From Combretum micranthum (taxonomy: Eukaryota > Streptophyta > Magnoliopsida > Myrtales > Combretaceae), in the NCBI GenBank assembly GCA_024138025.1, contig JAMXBD010001195.1, positions 124,001 through 188,000 of the forward strand: DNA of 64,000 nucleotides, written 5' to 3'. The notes under the pieces were generated by a model. That model saw only the letters and a list, made by a program, of their open reading frames with translations. It was not told where the DNA came from and ran no database searches. Below are positions 58,975 through 64,000 of the stretch, piece by piece (the first letter of the stretch is position 1; each line of letters opens with the position of its first letter). A program made the position numbers and the translations under genes.

Positions 58975-60167
58975 TGAAATGCCCTAAATCTTAACATAAC
59001 CTAGAAATGTAAAGTAGATAGTTTAAATAAATCAAATAAGTAAATAATAGAAAACAAATGGATAATTTGATGTAATTAAATTAGTAAATAGATTTGAATT
59101 GAAATTAAGATTTGGAATATTTTACAAAATCATCTATTTTCCTTAATAACTTTTCTTAACAATTCAAACTAACTAATTTTAAACCAATTCTTTTATTTAA
59201 ACTCCTTTTATTCCAAATTCAAATTCCTAAATCTCAAAACAAATATTTTAAACATTTTGAAAACTCCTAAACCCTTAAACTTTAGTTATCTTCCATTTTG
59301 TAAAATCTTATTAATTTTTTAAATCAATTACTTGCTTAAAAATATCAATTTTAGACCAAAACTCAATTTAAATATCAATTTCTTGTAAATTGAAACTTCT
59401 AAAGTATGTTTCTAAATCAAGTAAGTAATTTTTATATATATATATATACACATTCTTAAATTATTTTCAAATTAGTTTTGATACTTAAAATAATTATCTG
59501 ATAGGTTTAAACCCTAAACCTTTATTAATAAATATCTCAAACATTTTGCCTTTAAATATCTTTTTCTCCCTTTTTAATTTTTTGGCTGCCCTAATCCTTT
59601 TCCCTTCCTCTCTCTCTCTCCATCGATACTTTTTCTTCTTCTTCTCCTTCTCCTTCTCCTTCTCCTTCAATTTTCCTTTTCTCAAATCCAAGCCCAAATA
59701 TCAATTCAATAAGATTATAGGATAAATCAAAGATAGAAATCAAGAATTAAGATGGAAGAACAAGATTAAAGTGGAGGATTTAAACTAGAAGAAGTTGTGG
59801 GTAGAGATTGAAGTTGGGTTTGCCTAAAAGATAAGTTTTCTTATTTTCTTTGTTTTACTTGTTGATTTTGCATGCAAATGTTGTATTAGAGCTAGATAGA
59901 TGTAGATCTTGGATAGAACTTGTAAGTTAGTAATATATGATCATGTATGTTAAAAACCTATATATATATATATATATATGTTTATTTGAGTAGATTAAGT
60001 GTTTCATTAAATGCCTTGTTGTAATATGATTTGGAAATGTGATTAAAACATTTATAAGTTAATATTAGCTTGGGAAAGTTGATAATATAATGTTTTTGAT
60101 GATGTATATTGAATTGAAGTAGTTAAAATGTGAAGAACAAACAAAGGAAAACGTAACAAAGGATTCC

Positions 60168-60440
60168 ACTGTTCACCACGGCCATAACACAGCCTGTGAT
60201 CTCCTTAGAGCAAAATATTTTTAAAGGCAACGACCTGATTATGGTCATGACAAGGAGTGTGATCTCCTCTTATCACATTTTTCTCCTTGATCACGAGTGT
60301 GACAAGGACCATAATGACCATTACGGCCCCCATCACAGACATGATGAGGTAAACAATGGAGATCATATACCCTATTACGGGCATGATGAAGACGGTGATG
60401 ACGATCACGGCCTCCATCACGGGCGTGATCTGTCCCCTTG
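60168..60440. repeat. Cluster of GATCACGG-type near-palindromes
   Basis: Units such as GATCACGGCCTCCATCAC, CATCACGGGCGTGATC, ATTACGGGCATGATGA and GATCACGAGTGTGAC follow one another at roughly 20-25 base spacing. Two overlapping open frames on opposite strands (60196-60441 and 60205-60450) are a by-product of the palindromic composition, not genes. Confidence 0.7.
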
Positions 60441-61279
60441 ATCTGTTCAAAAAGAAGAAAAAAGAAGAAAGAAAGATAAAATAAACTAAATGGATGATAG
60501 TTAATGTGATGTGTTAAATGATATAATTAAACATGAATTTATATAATTTATAGATTTAATAAATAATTGGATTAATTATTTGAATTATATGTAAAATGAA
60601 CTTAGTTGATTAACTTAAGTTCAACTTGACTTAAATGAACTTAAATGAGTTAAAATGAATTAGATTGCTTAAGTTTAATCACATTTGACTTAGTAATTGA
60701 ATTAAGTTAATTCTAATCAATTTGGCTAAGTTAAGGTAATATAGACTTAATAAATAATGATTAGCTTTAATTAATGAATTAGGATAATCTTAGTTTAACA
60801 GAGTAAATATGTTGTTTCAAATGTATGTTTGATTTGAATATGGATTTTTGGTAAATGAATGCTTTTAAGATGTTTTTATAATAAGAGACCATAATAAAGT
60901 GAAAAGAAATACATTGATAGACAAAGGAAAACTATCTGTATTTTGGTGGGGCAATATTCGTAGCCATAACAAGTTTCTAAATTAGTGTCTGATCAAATAG
61001 GATAATAAAATAAGTTTGATGTAATGAATAATTTATTTAATTGTTTATATAGTTTAAATTCTTGAACAAATGTTTGAGTTTGACTTCTGAATTTTTGGAT
61101 TTTCTTCTGAAATGGCATTCTGAGCCTTTATTTGGATTTCATATGAAAGGTACGCAGTAACTTACATGTTGGATGTTAAGATAGGCATACTAAAATGAAT
61201 TAAAAACTTAAAGAAGGCCTTTATAATTAAGTGCTACTTGTGTTTGTGCCATTGAATATGGTCCAGGAGGCGGCAACCC

Positions 61280-61365
61280 TGTCATGATGTAATGGCATGG
61301 TAGTTAGGCACTGAGATGTCATGATGCAATGACAAATACCATAATGCAATGGTGATTTTTTATGT
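61280..61365. repeat. Short tandem repeat (CATGATGxAATGG type)
   Basis: Three imperfect units: TGTCATGATGTAATGGCATG, TGTCATGATGCAATGACAA and ACCATAATGCAATGGTGA, spaced by about 25-35 bases. Confidence 0.6.
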
Positions 61366-62296
61366 GAATCAACGGATAGCTACTGAGGCAAATGGTTTGT
61401 GTTGTGTATGAAGACTGTGAACTCTAGATAAGGCTATTTTCTCTTTCTACGTTAGATATATGAGATATAAGTATCCGACAACCTATATCAACCCTTTGAG
61501 CAGCTGCTGTTACTCAAAACCCCTAAATTCCTATTGGCTTGTCTCAAAATATGAGTTCTCTAATGTTGATTTGTTTACTTTTGATTAAAGATAATTTAAC
61601 TTTTTGTTTGTGCATTGCATTTATTTAGGCTTGTGTGTCATTCCGTGTGTGCTTATGTTGCTGTGTACTGAGCTTCGACTAATTATTATTGTTGCTGTTG
61701 TTCTTTTCCCACGTGTTAAGTTGGGATGTTGATGGTATGTTGATGGTGATGATTATTCTTGTTGTTGATGAGGATAATGATTTGGGTATGGACGATCTTA
61801 GAGACTTGGGAGGAGAAGTGAAATGAGTTAGGATCAAGAATATATTTTATTGTATTTATGTTTTATTGTAACAAGTTGGATTTTTCTTTTTAGTTTGTAT
61901 TATTCTTTTAAAGGACTTGGTGATGCGCAGGTGTTTGTAATTGTTGATTTACCTTTAAGGGTAGATTATAAAATGATTTTATAAAGTTTTGTTTCTTAAA
62001 AAGTTGATTTACTCTGTAGGAGTAAAACCCTTTATTATCTATATATAAAAAGTTTGGTTTTTTGAACTAAATCAAGTTGTTTTAGAAATCTAAACAAACG
62101 ATTTCTATATATATATATATATATATAATTGGTTAGCAATGTTCAAAATAAACATATCATTTAAGGAAGCTTGAGCGTATAATACACAAAGTATTACATG
62201 TGGCGGTAACTATCTTAATTAAATTTAGGGCGTTACACTAACGGCAAAAACACGACTCTTGCAGGGTCAAATAGTAAAGCTCTTATTACTTGGGAT

Positions 62297-62916
62297 CAGG
62301 GACGGACGTAAAACAATGTTGGGTTTATCTATATTATAACTTCACTTCATCTTATAATTATACCGCATGTCAAGATATTTTATTTTTCTATATATTTAAA
62401 ATGTAACAAAATGGAAAAAAAAAGAACATAATACGTGAAAAATAATTATCAAAGTTCTAATTTATCTTTATGGATATTTAAACTTACTAAAATACTATAT
62501 AGAAATTTATTTATTAGATGCCACACAGAAAGGACTCATTATTTGTGTGAGATAGTTCATGATGATTATCTTTATTTATATGGCATTTCTTTTATTTAAG
62601 GAAAAATTATTAAAGAATGGGAATCCTCCTTTGTATTTATTATCCGAATTATTTGTCCTCATTTCCATTTCTATGCATGGCTGTATTTGTATGATGACTA
62701 AGTAATTATGGGTTTTCTAAATATAAGTTTGAAACATTTTTCATGTTTTTTTTTTTATACTTGTAAAAATTGCTCTTATTAGAAATGTAAAAATTAAGAT
62801 GTCTAATTTTATAGATACATTATACATGTGATAAATATTATCGAATTATCTGTAAACATCTAAAAAAATAACTTCATAAAGTGTTTGGAAAATAATGATT
62901 TTTATAATCTATGAGA

Positions 62917-62953
<37 letters not shown>

Positions 62954-63495
62954 TATTTTAACAACTATATTACTTCAATAACAATATCTAGCAATTTATC
63001 AGTAATATACAATACAAAAATTATCTGGATAACATTTTATTTTTTATTCTAATAAATTATTAATTAATTTCTATATAAAAAGTTTAAAGAGCATGCATAT
63101 ACCAACTAAAAACTAAAACAAACAATATAAATAAATGAAACCAAAAAAAAAAAAGAACAAACATTAAAAGAGTAATGTGAATGGCTTTGCTGCACAGCAA
63201 AAAATACAAGCAACAGTGGTGGGATTGTGCAACAAATAAAAACGAAAGTGGTAAGACTAAAAGTTGTGCAGCAGGAAAAACAAAAAACACAAAAGTTGCC
63301 GCTTGCTAGAATTAATCTTGTGATGTCTAACGTGCAAAATGAATTCTTAGCCACTACACTATCACTGATATTTAGTCAATGTGTTTACTATCTCTTTTTA
63401 TCCACATGTCCAAATCTCTTTATTGTTATATTAAAATAATACAAAAAATTCCTAAGGGACCGAAGCCCCCGAGCCCTCTCATGGGTCAATCTGTG
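62297..63495. mobile_element. Non-autonomous hAT-type element (1.2 kb)
   Basis: Flanks CTTGGGAT (62289-62296) and CTTAGGAT (63496-63503) match at 7 of 8, the duplication size of hAT elements. The left end is CAGGGACGGACGTA; the right end reverse-complemented is CACAGATTGACCCA, similar at about 8 of 14 positions. Next to the right end is GACCGAAGCCCCCGAGCCCT, typical of such termini. Its removal leaves the Copia frame intact. It contains an ATT microsatellite (62916-62953) but no transposase. Confidence 0.75.
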
Positions 63496-63503
63496 CTTAG
63501 GAT

Positions 63504-64000
63504 GGTGATTACGTTAGTCTTGTAAGCCATGATTGTGACTAAATTATTGATTTTGATGCCTCCTTTCATGTGACATCACTTGGTAAATTCTCCCAACCTA
63601 CACTTTTCAGTTATTATGTAAATGTTAAGATAGGAAACAACAGGGCATCTATAGTTGCTGGCACTGAAAAAATTATGTTTAAAACAAACATTGACTTAAT
63701 ACTCTCTTAGAAATGTTAAAAACATTCAAATATTTATTAAACCTTATATTTGCAAGAAAATTAGAAGATGAAGGATATAATAGCTACTTTGGTAAAGATA
63801 AATGGAAGCTCACTAATGGTTCTCTTACAGGCAAAACTAAGTAAATGAGAGGTAAACATGATTGATGAGTCATCAATAGAGTTTTGACACAAACAAATTT
63901 GTCAAATGTGTGAGAAAGAAGTTCAAAAACTTATCAAAAAGCAACTTGTACTTAATGTGAAAGGTATGTCTCAAAAAACCTATATTTTGTCTTATCGATA
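63504..64000 (+). pseudogene. Copia protease and GAG-pre-integrase region
   Basis: Encodes IIDFDASFHVTSLGKF, where the family has W-V-I-D-S-G-A-S-F-H-V-T-S; the Trp is a stop and DSG has become DFD, so the protease active site is lost. It continues with VNVKIGNN and MFKTNID, then in other frames NSYFGKDKWKLTNGSL-like sequence (about 63779-63830) and LIKKQLVLNVKGMSQKT-like sequence up to the window end. Several stops and shifts. The rest of pol presumably follows outside the window. Confidence 0.78.

Larger units (their letters stand above)
58975..62237. mobile_element. Probable 3.26-kb solo LTR
   Basis: Starts TGAAATGCCCTAAATCTTAA and ends AATTTAGGGCGTTACA, so the two ends are inverted versions of TGTAACGCCCTAAAT. 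Flanks GTAAC (58970-58974) and CTAAC (62238-62242) match at 4 of 5, and joining them keeps the Copia frame. No coding sequence, primer site or internal direct LTR pair is seen. TG...CA ends, 5-bp duplication and TGTAAC(A/G)CC-type termini are usual for long LTRs of plant Gypsy elements, so a solo LTR is the best reading. It contains the palindrome cluster, a CTCCTT run (59632-59668), TA runs (59434-59450, 59958-59979, 62105-62128) and a short tandem repeat. Confidence 0.65.
57668..64000 (+). mobile_element. Degenerate Copia element with two nested insertions (runs off the window)
   Basis: A probable 5' LTR (57668-58135, TGTTGATGCC...CCTACCA) is followed by a primer site (58138-58150), gag (58194-58974), a linker (62243-62296), protease and pre-integrase (63504-64000). 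Two foreign segments split it: 58975-62237 and 62297-63495. When both are ignored, the Copia frame passes both junctions without a shift. Point mutations and stops show it is old. Integrase and RT would lie beyond the window. Confidence 0.85.

Noticed and set aside
60196..60450. Two overlapping 81-residue frames on opposite strands, His/Asp-rich and Val/Ile-rich
   Set aside because: Both arise from a palindrome-rich repeat cluster inside a non-coding element; open frames on both strands follow from the repeat composition.
63084..63439. Phe/Leu-rich minus-strand frames and a plus-strand frame near the right edge
   Set aside because: They sit inside the hAT-type insertion, are low in complexity, and do not resemble a transposase.
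1..64000. A new multi-gene defence or metabolic system
   Set aside because: Apart from the MAP kinase, all recognisable coding sequence belongs to transposable elements; no gene cluster is present.

Overview
The window looks like nuclear DNA from a flowering plant, most likely a eudicot. It is very AT-rich, microsatellites are scattered throughout, plant-type LTR retrotransposons with initiator-tRNA-Met primer sites are abundant, and the only clear host gene is a two-exon MAP kinase whose protein and intron position are those of the plant group C kinases. I cannot name the species. No bacterial-type genes, tRNA or rRNA genes, or CRISPR arrays were seen.

Layout. 1-6.3 kb: AT-rich non-coding DNA with a cluster of GATCAC-type near-palindromes, a tRNA-derived SINE-like fragment, a GC-richer islet and a tandem duplication. 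6.30-12.99 kb: a structurally complete Ty1/Copia element on the minus strand (two LTRs about 97% alike, perfect 5-bp target duplication CTTGC, PBS, PPT) whose gag-pol is broken by frameshifts. 13-16.4 kb: tandem repeats and old fragments. 16.41-22.12 kb: a three-layer nest. A TRIM-type miniature element lies at the left, a Copia deletion derivative lies in or against its right LTR, and a 2.08-kb Gypsy deletion derivative sits inside the Copia gag (perfect duplication GATCT). 22.1-26.1 kb: no recognisable gene. 26.35-27.94 kb: the MAP kinase gene (MPK7/MPK14-like, 368 aa, one coding intron).

29.7 kb: a Mutator-type foldback MITE. 30.45-35.83 kb: a degenerate plus-strand Ty3/Gypsy element with both LTRs. 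36.8-46.7 kb: mostly MITEs (hAT-like, Harbinger-like and Mutator-type), the 3' end of a LINE, and a second SINE-like copy. 48.78-50.40 kb: a short non-autonomous LTR element with a third LTR in inverted orientation, giving a roughly 300-bp inverted repeat. 52.8-56.7 kb: five foldback MITEs. 57.67-64.0 kb: a degenerate plus-strand Copia gag-pro region carrying two later insertions, a 3.26-kb probable solo LTR and a 1.2-kb hAT-type element. Removing both leaves the Copia frame uninterrupted across each junction.

The picture is one conserved signalling gene in a retrotransposon-rich interval. I see no operon-like or multi-gene system. What is worth following is the structure of the repeats: nested deletion derivatives that keep only their cis signals, an inverted-LTR hairpin, families of foldback MITEs, and recurrent TGG-to-TAG decay in element reading frames.
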